Shown here: positions 7,103-15,996 of the stretch, piece by piece
How the letters are laid out: each line of letters opens with the position of its first letter
Numbering within the stretch: the first letter of the stretch is position 1
Source: Bacteroidota bacterium
Lineage (GTDB): Bacteria > Bacteroidota > Bacteroidia > 2-12-FULL-35-15
NCBI GenBank assembly: GCA_947479085.1
Contig: CANJYB010000034.1
Span: 1-38,873 of the forward strand
Reading direction: 5' to 3'
Length of the DNA: 38,873 nt
The notes under the pieces: generated by a model
What the model was told of the DNA's origin: nothing
Database searches by the model: none
What the model saw: the letters and a program-made list of their open reading frames with translations, nothing else
Position numbers and translations under genes: made by a program

Positions 7103-8407
7103 ATGAAAATCAAAAACAGCATCATTATTCTAATTGCTATAGCATTAGTAATTAATTCAAAATCCAAAGCCCAGGATACCATTACAAGGGTTAACAATGA
7201 AAAAATCATTGCAAAAATTATTGAGATAACACCGGATAGGGTGAAGTATAAAAACACCAACAATTTATCCGGGCCAGTTTACTCTATTAATAAGTCGGAG
7301 ATAATACAGATAAATTATGTGAATGGAATGGTGGATAAATTTAACGAGGCTGCTATTGTCCGTGTTGATTCTCATTCTTCAATTGAATCCAAAGTAATTG
7401 ATACCAGCGCGCATTATGTTATTACGCTGAATGATGGCAGCAGGTTAAAAGGGAAATTATTACGACAGGATAAAACGGAAGTGGTGATAGTAGATAATAA
7501 TATAGGAGAGAAAAAAATACAACGAACCAAAATTAAAGCAATGGAACTGGAAAATGGCAGTCAGATTATGGTGATTACCATGAATGATGGAACTATTATT
7601 TCGGGTAAAATTTTAAATCAAACGGATAAATACACCATTGTGGAAACCAACGACCTAGGGACACTTAATTTATCAGCATCAAAAATAAAGAACATACGGG
7701 AGTTTGAAGAAGCAACAGTATCCAACAAAGGAAGTATTTGGTTTAAAAATCCGAATAGCACACGCTACCTGTTTGCACCTTCGGCTTTCCAGTTAAAAAA
7801 GGGAGAAGGATATTATCAGAATATTTATGGAGCGGGCAATGCTGTAAACTATGGAATTACAAACTATGCAACTATTGGCGGAGGCCTGGTGGGCCCTATG
7901 GGAGCATATATAAATACAAAATTAGGATGTCAGGTGGTTAAAAATGTAAATATAGCAGGCGGTATTATTGTGGGCAATAGTTTTTTTCAGATTAATGACC
8001 ACAATGTAGGGGTAGGACTTGGTTTTGGGGTAGTTACTTTAGGAAATTACGACCACAATATAACCTTTGGAGCAGGTTATGGAATAACAGACGATAAAAA
8101 AGGCACTGGTTGGATGGAAAAATCAGTGTATACATTAAATGCCATGGCCAGGGTGGGCAAAAAGTTTGCATTGGTAACCGAAAACTGGATGGTGAATGTT
8201 AAGGGCAATCCTTTTGACAGGCCAAATTTTTCTGATGGCAGTAGTCATTACGAAGTATTTTATTCTTATGCATTCCGCTATATGGGTCAGAAATCAACCC
8301 TTGATGCTGGATTTGTGAACACACCTGGGCTTACTGAAAAAGGATGGTTGATAGGAATTCCTTACATCGGATTTGTAATTCGATTTGGAAAATACAAGGA
8401 TGAATAA
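7103..8407 (+). CDS. Secreted protein with repeated DTI-type beta modules and a C-terminal barrel-like region
   Basis: A 434-residue protein with a signal peptide ending near SKAQD (residue 24). Residues 25-75 (DTITRVNNEKIIAKIIEITPDRVKYKNTNN...) match a module common in exported Bacteroidota proteins, usually read as DTI...G..I.AKI.EI....V.YK. Two further small beta modules follow (ITLNDGSRLKGKLL near 102-115 and ITMNDGTIISGKIL near 152-165), each with a G-x-hydrophobic repeat. From about residue 210 the chain looks like barrel strands rich in Gly, Tyr and Asn. It is likely anchored in the outer membrane. The role is unknown, and the position suggests it works with its operon neighbours. Confidence 0.65.
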   Translation: MKIKNSIIILIAIALVINSKSKAQDTITRVNNEKIIAKIIEITPDRVKYKNTNNLSGPVYSINKSEIIQINYVNGMVDKFNEAAIVRVDSHSSIESKVIDTSAHYVITLNDGSRLKGKLLRQDKTEVVIVDNNIGEKKIQRTKIKAMELENGSQIMVITMNDGTIISGKILNQTDKYTIVETNDLGTLNLSASKIKNIREFEEATVSNKGSIWFKNPNSTRYLFAPSAFQLKKGEGYYQNIYGAGNAVNYGITNYATIGGGLVGPMGAYINTKLGCQVVKNVNIAGGIIVGNSFFQINDHNVGVGLGFGVVTLGNYDHNITFGAGYGITDDKKGTGWMEKSVYTLNAMARVGKKFALVTENWMVNVKGNPFDRPNFSDGSSHYEVFYSYAFRYMGQKSTLDAGFVNTPGLTEKGWLIGIPYIGFVIRFGKYKDE

Positions 8408-8449
8408 AGATTTTGTATGAATTTATAAATTAACTAAAAACTAAATCAA

Positions 8450-9724
8450 ATGAAAAACAAAAATCAAAACACAAGAATTAATGACAATGGCTTATTAGCC
8501 GCATCTAAGAGCATTTTGAACAAAGTTTATTTCCTTTTACTAAAGCTTTTATTGTTTAAGAATCGCGGTATTGAACTATTTAAGCCGTTCCAAGGTTTGG
8601 CAAGAATGAGTAAACTATTCCTTTTGGCAGTATGTATCTGCTGGAGTGTTACTGTCGATGCGCAAACTTCAGCATTAAGAAAGAGTGGTAACAAACCTTC
8701 GGTAACTATATTAAACATCGACACAAAAGGATTGGGGATGGACCCAGCACAAATGGGGAATATGGTGAGGCTTGAATTGGAAAAGCTCGATACTTTTGAA
8801 GTAATGGACCGATACGATGTGGCTTATGTAGTGGAGAAAAATAAATTAAACATTGGTAATTGTTTCGGTAAAATATGTTTGGTAGAAATAGGAAGCACCA
8901 TTAATTCAGATAAAATGTTTACCGGAAGTGTAGAACTGATAGGCGAAACAGTGGTTGCTACTTTTCGTTTGATTGATGTAAAAACATCTGCAATTGAAAA
9001 AACGCAGGTGAATGAATATCTTAATTTACCAAAAGAAATTCAGTCGATGGTTAAAATTTCCATTAACCAGATGTTTGGCAATCAGGTCGACAAAACATTG
9101 CTATCTTATGTTTCAAAAAAGAATAATTTCGAGAGTTCAACCAACAATCCACTTAAGTCGAGCATTAATCTCTCCGGGCCAAGAAGTGGATTTACCTATT
9201 TTACCGGAGAAGCAGGTAATATTCTGCAGGCACCCAAAAGCGAAGGAGGTTATGGTTCTTATCCCGTTATGTTTCAGTTTGGTTACCAGTTCGAAGTGCA
9301 ATACCTTAATGAAGGTAACTACCAGGCATTGTTTGAGTTTTTACCCACCATCTCCGGGTTCAATCAGAATGTTTTTATTCCAAGCGTTACCGTAATGAAT
9401 GGTTTCAGAAACAATAAATATGGTTGGGAAATTGCTTTTGGCCCTACTTTCGGGCTGATAAACAAAGCAGATGGATATTATGACAATGAACGAAACTGGC
9501 ATTTGCAAAGCGAATGGACCGATAGTAATGAAGTGAATCCATATCCGATTGAAAAAAGACTGGATAGTAGAGGAGATTATGAATTACAGGCCGGCTTTAT
9601 AGTGGCAGCAGGTAAAACCTTTAAATCAGGAAAATTAAATATTCCTGTAAATGTATATGTTGTTCCCAATAAAGATGGAATCAGAATGGGAGCCTCTTTT
9701 GGCTTTAATGCAAAGAGGCGTTAA
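8450..9724 (+). CDS. CsgG/LpoB-like envelope protein with C-terminal barrel-like domain
   Basis: A 424-residue protein. Residues about 80-190 (PSVTILNIDTKGLG, then MVRLELEKLDTFEVMDRYDVAYVVEKN, then IGSTINSDKMFTGSVELIGETVVATFRLIDVKTS) match the alpha/beta domain shared by CsgG, LpoB and related periplasmic proteins. The last 200 residues resemble outer-membrane strands. Two starts are possible: ATG at 8450, which follows a leader like those of its operon neighbours, or ATG at 8606, which gives a clean signal peptide (MSKLFLLAVCICWSVTVDAQ). If the longer form is made, the first 52 residues are a basic, partly hydrophobic extension. It is the last gene of the operon and is closed by a terminator. 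Confidence 0.65.
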   Translation: MKNKNQNTRINDNGLLAASKSILNKVYFLLLKLLLFKNRGIELFKPFQGLARMSKLFLLAVCICWSVTVDAQTSALRKSGNKPSVTILNIDTKGLGMDPAQMGNMVRLELEKLDTFEVMDRYDVAYVVEKNKLNIGNCFGKICLVEIGSTINSDKMFTGSVELIGETVVATFRLIDVKTSAIEKTQVNEYLNLPKEIQSMVKISINQMFGNQVDKTLLSYVSKKNNFESSTNNPLKSSINLSGPRSGFTYFTGEAGNILQAPKSEGGYGSYPVMFQFGYQFEVQYLNEGNYQALFEFLPTISGFNQNVFIPSVTVMNGFRNNKYGWEIAFGPTFGLINKADGYYDNERNWHLQSEWTDSNEVNPYPIEKRLDSRGDYELQAGFIVAAGKTFKSGKLNIPVNVYVVPNKDGIRMGASFGFNAKRR

Positions 9725-9743
9725 AAAGCCATAGCGCTTTTTA

Positions 9744-9776
9744 GGCCCCTTCATTGTTATGATTGGGGCTTTTTTT
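9744..9776 (+). terminator. Terminator of the envelope operon
   Basis: GCCCC (9745-9749) pairs with GGGGC (9765-9769), extended by a partly paired TCAT/ATGA inner stem, followed by seven T. The T-run touches the stop codon of the convergent gene. Confidence 0.8.
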
Positions 9777-11175
9777 ATTCCTCATCTCCGGCTTTTGCTT
9801 TGTCATAATCAGGATGAAAGAGGAGTGGTTCAAGTTGTATTTTATCTTCATCCGATAATTCTGATTTAAGAAAAACTTTTGCATAAGCCTTGGCTGTCAT
9901 GCTGTCCCAGTGAATAATTCCCATTTTCCGTTGGTAACTTTGAAAAAGATTTAATGAAATCAACAAAAAAAGTATAGTTAATAAAGAAGCAGAAAGCAGT
10001 TTTGATTTTGATATTATTAATTCAAAAAAACAAGCCATTGGGATGGCCATTAATGCATAGGAATCTATCATAGGGCGGCTTCCGAAACTACCACCATACC
10101 ACCAGGTCCACCAACTATAACATACATATACGTTAATTGAAACAAAGACGAGTAGGGGTGAAGAGAAGTTTTTGTTTGATTTATTTAAAAGTAGAATTCC
10201 AACTAAAGCGAAAATCATTACAGGAGTATACACTAGCCAGCCATTTCGAAAACTAAACAAACCAAGTAATACATGAGGTTTGTTAAAATAAAAATGTTCT
10301 TCCAGGTAACTGTAGAAAAACCATTGCCCGGTTAAATACTTCCAATAAATTAATTGTGGAGTAAAAACTAAAAATGAAATAACACCTATAATAATTAACT
10401 GTTTTTTATTCTCCCATAAAAAATGATTTTTATCCATAAAAGACTGCTTTGAATAAACTGCAAACAAAAGCGGGAAAACCACAAGTACTATGTTTACAGG
10501 TCGAATCAAAACAATTAAACCAAACAACAAACCTAAATAAATTGACCTTTTGATAGAAGGAAAAGTATGCCATTGAATAGCCTGGTAAATAAATCCTGCA
10601 ACCACAGCAAATGAATAAGCATGTGACATAGCAGGTTCAGAAGTAGTATAATAATAAAGATTGGTGCCCAATAAAACACAAAGAAGTGTAATGCCGGTAG
10701 CCTTTTCGCTATAAAATAATAGCAAGGTTTTCCGAAGATAGAGAAGCCCTATAAAGAGATATACCAAACTTGACAGGGCAATGAAAAATTCATAAGGAGT
10801 AGAAAATCCATCCGGTTCATACTTAAATAAAAGAGCAGAAGCATGCGCCAGGAAAAAGAACGGAGAATACATAACAGCCATTCCCATTGTAAATTTTATA
10901 ACTCTACTGCCATTAGGCGCAGTCTGATACCAGTATTGATGATTTAGCTCATAACTTTTATCCGCTCCTCTTCTTGTAAAGTCGAGCGAAATATCATGAT
11001 GTATAAAAGCCGCTGGTAAATAACAATAATAAGAAGTAACATCCCAGGCAATCAGCTTTTGCTGGGTATTGGCATGGTCCCATCTTTTAAGGCTGATAAA
11101 ACTCAAAAACATAATAATCAAAAGAAACCACAAGGTTAATTTTGAAAAAGTAATATTTCCGCGAATATTTCTCAT
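9775..11175 (-). CDS. Multi-pass membrane protein, GT-C glycosyltransferase-like
   Basis: A 466-residue integral membrane protein with about 11 hydrophobic spans. Just after the first span comes an extracytoplasmic loop with WDVTSYYCYLPAAFIHHDI, where an acidic residue is placed as in GT-C (dolichyl-phosphate-mannose type) glycosyltransferases. The TSEPAMSHAYSFA segment and the WWTWWYGGSFGSRPMIDSYAL loop are typical of bacterial members annotated as glycosyltransferase family 39-like or of unknown function. It would transfer sugar from a polyprenyl-phosphate carrier on the periplasmic side. Substrate unknown. It is 15 bases downstream of the MFS gene on the same strand, so the two are probably one transcript. 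Confidence 0.6.
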   Translation of the reverse strand: MRNIRGNITFSKLTLWFLLIIMFLSFISLKRWDHANTQQKLIAWDVTSYYCYLPAAFIHHDISLDFTRRGADKSYELNHQYWYQTAPNGSRVIKFTMGMAVMYSPFFFLAHASALLFKYEPDGFSTPYEFFIALSSLVYLFIGLLYLRKTLLLFYSEKATGITLLCVLLGTNLYYYTTSEPAMSHAYSFAVVAGFIYQAIQWHTFPSIKRSIYLGLLFGLIVLIRPVNIVLVVFPLLFAVYSKQSFMDKNHFLWENKKQLIIIGVISFLVFTPQLIYWKYLTGQWFFYSYLEEHFYFNKPHVLLGLFSFRNGWLVYTPVMIFALVGILLLNKSNKNFSSPLLVFVSINVYVCYSWWTWWYGGSFGSRPMIDSYALMAIPMACFFELIISKSKLLSASLLTILFLLISLNLFQSYQRKMGIIHWDSMTAKAYAKVFLKSELSDEDKIQLEPLLFHPDYDKAKAGDEE

Positions 11176-11190
11176 GCAGTTTGTAGACAG

Positions 11191-12447
11191 TTATTGAATA
11201 CTGTTCAAATTCAGTTTTCTTAATTTAGGTGCTATTTTGGCAGTTGCCGCCACTATAAGTATTGTCATAATTCCACCAAACACTACAGATGGCTTCAGAC
11301 CCATTGCCCTTGCAGCCACACCTGATTCAAATCCTCCAATTTCATTGGAAGAACCAATAAATATGCTATTCACAGCAGATACCCTTCCTCTCATTTCATT
11401 AGGTGTTGATAACTGAAGAACGGTATGGCGAATAACCACACTGACATTATCAAATGCTCCGGTTAGAAATAAAAAGAAAAGCGAAAGATAATAATTAGTT
11501 GAAATTCCGAACAGAACGGTTGCAACCCCAAATGCACCAATAGCAAGAAAAAGATTTCTCCCTGCATTATAAGTTGGTGGTTTATATGCAATTATAATTG
11601 CCATTATGACAGCACCAAGTGCTGGAGCTGCCCTAAGAAATCCTAATTCAATAGAACCAACATGAAGAATTTTATCTGCGTAGGCAGGTAACATAGAAAC
11701 CGCACCGCCAAATAATACTGCAAATAAATCAAGTGAAAGAGCACCTAAAATGATTTGATTTTTAAAAACAAATTTTATTCCTGCAGATAAACTTTCCTTT
11801 AAACCTTCTTCTTTTTCTTTTGGTGGCAAAGGTTTAGAAGCAATAAACAACAAGGAAATAATGGATATGACAATTAACACCAGGTTGACTTCATAAGCAA
11901 CAGAAAAGCTGATAGCAATTATAAAACCAGCCATCGCAGGGCCTATTATTGATGCGATATGCCAAATAGTACTGTTCCAGGTTGCCGAATTTGCATATAA
12001 TTCCCTTGGAACTATTTGTGACATAAAAGATGAAAAAGATGCAGAAAAAAATCCCCTTATGATACCAATACAACCAATAACTATAAATATAGGTGTCGTT
12101 CCAAAGGTTTGAATTACTGTAAAAGATTTTAATGAAATGTAGAGTAGGGTAGAGGTTGATAAAATTAGAAACAGGGTAGATACCAAAATAATTCTCTTCC
12201 TGCTAATCGTATCTGCTACGTGACCGGAGAAAAGGGAAACAATAATAAATGGAATTGCTTCAGCAAGTCCAATCATTCCTAACGATAATTCATCTTTAGT
12301 GATACTATATATTTGCCATCCTACAATTACACTTTGCATCTGAATGGCAATTGTTAAGAAAAAACGGGTAGACATAAAAAACTTAAACTCTTTTATTCGC
12401 AAAGAAGCGTAAGGATCATGTTTTGTTTTTAAGGATGAATCAGTCAT
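11191..12447 (-). CDS. MFS transporter, EntS/MFS_3 type
   Basis: A 418-residue permease with 10-12 hydrophobic spans. The first loop has the MFS signature region (SGHVADTISRKRIILVS), and the second half has RGRVSAVNSIFIGSSNEIGGFESG, characteristic of the EntS-like exporter group. This group moves small molecules such as siderophores out by proton antiport. The substrate cannot be predicted here, as no siderophore genes are nearby. The ATG at 12447 is preferred to a TTG five codons upstream. It is followed by the GT-C-like gene with a 15-base gap. Confidence 0.85.
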   Translation of the reverse strand: MTDSSLKTKHDPYASLRIKEFKFFMSTRFFLTIAIQMQSVIVGWQIYSITKDELSLGMIGLAEAIPFIIVSLFSGHVADTISRKRIILVSTLFLILSTSTLLYISLKSFTVIQTFGTTPIFIVIGCIGIIRGFFSASFSSFMSQIVPRELYANSATWNSTIWHIASIIGPAMAGFIIAISFSVAYEVNLVLIVISIISLLFIASKPLPPKEKEEGLKESLSAGIKFVFKNQIILGALSLDLFAVLFGGAVSMLPAYADKILHVGSIELGFLRAAPALGAVIMAIIIAYKPPTYNAGRNLFLAIGAFGVATVLFGISTNYYLSLFFLFLTGAFDNVSVVIRHTVLQLSTPNEMRGRVSAVNSIFIGSSNEIGGFESGVAARAMGLKPSVVFGGIMTILIVAATAKIAPKLRKLNLNSIQ

Positions 12448-12547
12448 AATTTGGAACAGCAAATTTATACTTTAATATTTTATAGCAACCTATATAATCC
12501 ATTATAAAAAAAATATATACTTTTACGGGAAATATATTTTAACAATT

Positions 12548-13054
12548 ATGAAAAACGTTTTATTATTATCCGTTGGATTATTTATCAGTAACCTGTTAGG
12601 AGCCCAGAAAATTTCTTCCGAAAATCTTCCTTTGGATGTTGCTTCTTCATTTAAAAACAAATATTCTACTGCTGAAAAAGCTTCATGGGAAATGGACTAT
12701 GACAATTACCAGGTTAATTTCACATTCTTGAAAACAGATATGACGGCATTGTTCAATCCCAATGGAGAATGGTTAGAAACAGACGCACATATTAAAGAAA
12801 CAGAATTACCAAAAGAAGTGAAAGATTCGCTTACTAAACACTTTGGTGCAGTTCTTACCACTTATAATATTGAAGAAGCGCAAAAGATAGAAAGCCCCAA
12901 AAGAGATATGTTTTATTATCTTGTGGTTGTTCAGAATTTAACCACCTATGATATGGTATTGAAAGAAAATGGCCACATTGTTCTAAAAGAAAAAAGAACT
13001 GACGATAGCGAAGGGGTGTTAAAATTTAAAAAGACAAAAAAGAAAGAGAAATAA
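12548..13054 (+). CDS. PepSY-like (BLIP-like fold) secreted protein
   Basis: A 168-residue protein with a signal peptide (MKNVLLLSVGLFISNLLGAQ). The mature chain repeats the PepSY-like pattern: LPLDVASSFKNKYSTAEKASWEMDYDNYQVNFTFLKTDMTALFNPNGEWLETD, then a second half beginning ELPKEVKDSLTKHFGA. It is a distant paralogue of the protein at 1914-2339, with the same two-lobe order and the shared GEWLET motif. It ends in a lysine-rich tail. The probable location is the periplasm, function unknown. A -7-like TACTTTTA lies at 12518-12525. The gene ends at a strong bidirectional terminator shared with clpC. Confidence 0.8.
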   Translation: MKNVLLLSVGLFISNLLGAQKISSENLPLDVASSFKNKYSTAEKASWEMDYDNYQVNFTFLKTDMTALFNPNGEWLETDAHIKETELPKEVKDSLTKHFGAVLTTYNIEEAQKIESPKRDMFYYLVVVQNLTTYDMVLKENGHIVLKEKRTDDSEGVLKFKKTKKKEK

Positions 13055-13075
13055 TTATTCGGAAAGAAGTTCAAT

Positions 13076-13113
13076 AAAAAAGGGAATCCAGCATTTGCTG
13101 GATTCCCTTTTTT
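13076..13113. terminator. Strong bidirectional terminator between the PepSY-like gene and clpC
   Basis: An 11-base GC-containing stem (GGGAATCCAGC at 13082-13092 with GCTGGATTCCC at 13097-13107), ATTT loop, flanked by six A on the left and six T on the right. The fully paired stem is 17 bases and works in both directions. Confidence 0.95.
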
Positions 13114-13132
13114 ATTATTAAACATTTAATCT

Positions 13133-15673
13133 TTATTCTTCCTTTTTACTTTTTTTGGATTTTGTTTCTTTTGAAGGTTTAATTACTTTGATTACAATTT
13201 TCTCATTTTCCTTATCAAAACCTACCTCAATAACATCATCCTCAACTAGTTTCGAGTTAATAATCTCTTCAGACAAAGGGTCTTCAAGATGCTTTTGAAT
13301 TGCTCTTTTTAAAGGGCGGGCTCCAAGATTGGAATCATATCCTTTATCTGAAATGAAATCTTTAGCTTCATCAGAAACTTTGATAGTATATCCCATTCCA
13401 TTAATTCTGTTGTACAAATTATTTAACTCGATGTCAATTATCTTATGAATATCTTCTCTTGAAAGATTATTAAAAACAACAACATCATCAATTCGATTTA
13501 AAAACTCAGGAGCAAACGATTTTTTTAAAGCATTTTCAATAATACCTTTTGAATTCTCATCTTCAACTTCTTTTTTAGCGGTGGTCGTAAATCCAACTCC
13601 TTGTCCAAACTGTTGCAACTGGCGAGAACCAATATTAGAAGTCATAATAATGATACTGTTTTTGAAATCAATCTTTCTTCCTAAACTATCTGTCATTTGT
13701 CCATCATCCAAAGCCTGTAATAACAGATTAAATACATCCGGATGGGCTTTTTCAATTTCATCTAATAAAACCACGGAATATGGTCTTCTTCTTACTTTTT
13801 CTGTTAATTGCCCCCCTTCTTCATAACCAACATATCCCGGAGGTGCACCGATTAACCTAGAAACTGCAAATTTTTCCATATACTCGCTCATATCAATTCT
13901 GATTAAAGCATCATCATTGTCAAAAAGATATTTTGATAAAATTTTTGCCAATTGAGTTTTACCTACTCCTGTAGGACCAAGGAAAATGAAAGAACCAATT
14001 GGTTTATTCGGATCTTTTAATCCGGCACGGTTACGCTGTATGGCTTTTACTACTTTTTTTACAGCATCATCCTGACCAATAACTTTACCTTTTAATACAT
14101 CCGCCATTTTCACCAATTTGTCGCCTTCGTTCTGTGCGATACGCTGAACAGGAACACCTGTCATCATGGCTATAACTTCTGCAACATTGTCTTCGGTTAC
14201 AGTTTCTCTTTGGGTTTTACTGTCTTCTTCCCATTTCTTTTTCGCTACATCCAATTGTTCCAGCAATGTGCGCTCAGTATCTCTTAAACGGGCTGCTTCT
14301 TCATATTTCTGCGAACGTACTACCTTGTTTTTCTCTTCCTTTATATCCTCTAATTTCTTCTCTATATCCTCAATATCTTTTGGAACATTTATATTAGTGA
14401 TATGAACACGCGAACCGGATTCATCAAGCGCATCAATAGCCTTGTCGGGGAGATGTCGGTCGGTTATATAACGTGCTGTTAATGTAACACAAGCCTTGAT
14501 AGCTTCATCTGTATAAGTAACATTATGATGATCTTCGTATTTGGACTTAATATTATTTAAAATCTGAATCGTTTCTTCAGGTGTAGAAGGTTCTACAATA
14601 ACTTTCTGGAACCTTCTTTCCAAAGCTCCGTCTTTTTCAATATACTGACGATATTCATCTAAAGTAGTAGCACCAATACATTGAATTTCTCCTCTTGCTA
14701 AAGCAGGTTTAAACATGTTTGAAGCATCCAGTGAACCTGAAGCTCCTCCTGCACCAATTATGGTATGTATTTCATCAATAAACAAAATTACATCAGGAGA
14801 CTTCTCTAACTCATTCATTACAGCTTTCATTCTTTCTTCAAACTGCCCACGATACTTTGTACCGGCAACCAATGAAGCCAAATCTAAAGTAACTACACGT
14901 TTGCCAAATAATACCCTGGAAACTTTGCGTTGAACAATTCTTAAAGCAAGGCCTTCTGCAATGGCTGATTTACCGACACCTGGCTCTCCAATAAGAATTG
15001 GGTTATTCTTTTTTCTTCTTGATAATATTTGTGAAACCCTCTCTATTTCCTTTTCGCGCCCAACAATAGGGTCCAACTTACCGTCTTCTGCAGCCTTAGT
15101 TAAATCTCTTCCAAAATTGTCCAGCACTGGAGTTTTCGATTTACTGTCAACGGGCTTTTTGGAGCTACTACTTGCAGTAAAGCTATCTTCATCCCCGTCA
15201 TCATCAGATGGAGTACCTGGAAATTCGGCTTTAGGATCTGTTTTAGTATGTTCCAGTTCTTTCTTAACTGTTTCATAATCCACATTTAACTTTTGCAATG
15301 ATTTTGTTGCAACATTGTCAGCATCTTTAATAAGAGACAGCAATAAGTGTTCTGTACCAATAACAGTACTTTTAAATAATTTTGCTTCCAGATAAGTTAT
15401 TTTTAATGCTCTTTCCGCTTGTTTCATTAAAGGAATATTAGCAAGGTTAGTAACCTTATGGGTACCGGTTCCTATTGTTTGCTCAATAATTTTTCGCAAT
15501 TCCTGCAAATCTACATTCAACGCCTTTAGCAATTGAATTGCAGTACCCTCTCCTTCACGGATGATGCCTAATAACAAGTGTTCTGTCCCTATATAATCAT
15601 GACCTAATCGCAAGGCCTCCTCTCGGCTAAAAGTGATTACATCTTTTACTCTCGGTGAAAATTTAGCTTCCAT
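13133..15673 (-). CDS. clpC: ClpC, Hsp100 ATPase of the Clp protease
   Basis: An 846-residue AAA+ unfoldase that feeds substrates to ClpP. It has the double Clp N-domain (about residues 1-145, with the twin GTEHLLL motifs), an acidic Ser-rich linker, a first AAA domain with Walker A GEPGVGKS (229-236), a UVR-type coiled middle region (about 438-468, KYEEAARLRD) and a second AAA domain with Walker A GPTGVGKT (566-573). The UVR motif and N-domain mark it as ClpC rather than ClpA or ClpB. It ends with a Lys-rich tail. In Bacteroidota it is a housekeeping quality-control gene. It is divergent from gyrA, and an exact TAnnTTTG element lies about 90 bases upstream. Confidence 0.97.
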   Translation of the reverse strand: MEAKFSPRVKDVITFSREEALRLGHDYIGTEHLLLGIIREGEGTAIQLLKALNVDLQELRKIIEQTIGTGTHKVTNLANIPLMKQAERALKITYLEAKLFKSTVIGTEHLLLSLIKDADNVATKSLQKLNVDYETVKKELEHTKTDPKAEFPGTPSDDDGDEDSFTASSSSKKPVDSKSKTPVLDNFGRDLTKAAEDGKLDPIVGREKEIERVSQILSRRKKNNPILIGEPGVGKSAIAEGLALRIVQRKVSRVLFGKRVVTLDLASLVAGTKYRGQFEERMKAVMNELEKSPDVILFIDEIHTIIGAGGASGSLDASNMFKPALARGEIQCIGATTLDEYRQYIEKDGALERRFQKVIVEPSTPEETIQILNNIKSKYEDHHNVTYTDEAIKACVTLTARYITDRHLPDKAIDALDESGSRVHITNINVPKDIEDIEKKLEDIKEEKNKVVRSQKYEEAARLRDTERTLLEQLDVAKKKWEEDSKTQRETVTEDNVAEVIAMMTGVPVQRIAQNEGDKLVKMADVLKGKVIGQDDAVKKVVKAIQRNRAGLKDPNKPIGSFIFLGPTGVGKTQLAKILSKYLFDNDDALIRIDMSEYMEKFAVSRLIGAPPGYVGYEEGGQLTEKVRRRPYSVVLLDEIEKAHPDVFNLLLQALDDGQMTDSLGRKIDFKNSIIIMTSNIGSRQLQQFGQGVGFTTTAKKEVEDENSKGIIENALKKSFAPEFLNRIDDVVVFNNLSREDIHKIIDIELNNLYNRINGMGYTIKVSDEAKDFISDKGYDSNLGARPLKRAIQKHLEDPLSEEIINSKLVEDDVIEVGFDKENEKIVIKVIKPSKETKSKKSKKEE

Positions 15674-15996
15674 AATTTTATTGTTTATATCTTATTAGAC
15701 GTATTTAATTACTAAAAGGTTGCAAATTGATAACAAAATTAGCTATTTGCTTACTAATAACAAAGGTAATAGCAGATTTTGTGACAATTTAACGGGTTGT
15801 TTTCTTTTTATCAACAAAAAAGCTGTTAATATGTTAATAATTTATGCTTTAAATGAGTTCCCGTTAACCACAAATAAGTAATTTCACACTCCTGAAATTT
15901 AGGGGCATTTATCAAGAACTGTGCTAAATAAATTTTATGACAAAAATTCATTAAACAATAAAGAAAAAAATAAATTACTAAACAGAAAAAGAAATT
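15674..15996. other. clpC-gyrA divergent intergenic region
   Basis: A 323-base AT-rich gap with promoters for two divergent housekeeping genes. The clpC promoter is visible at 15761-15787. For gyrA no good TAnnTTTG was found, only weaker TAATTTCA-like sequence near 15890. No coding potential or hairpin array is seen. Confidence 0.6.
15761..15787 (-). promoter_or_regulatory. Promoter of clpC
   Basis: On the minus strand TACCTTTG (15761-15768) matches TAnnTTTG exactly, with TTG 16 bases upstream (15785-15787). The spacing is a little shorter than the usual 19. The 5' leader would be about 80 bases. Confidence 0.5.

Noticed and set aside
15808-15872. Two DnaA-box-like nonamers (TTATCAACA and TTAACCACA) between clpC and gyrA
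   Set aside because: Each differs from TTATCCACA by one base, there are only two, and no AT-rich unwinding array or dnaA/dnaN neighbour is present. Expected by chance in AT-rich DNA.
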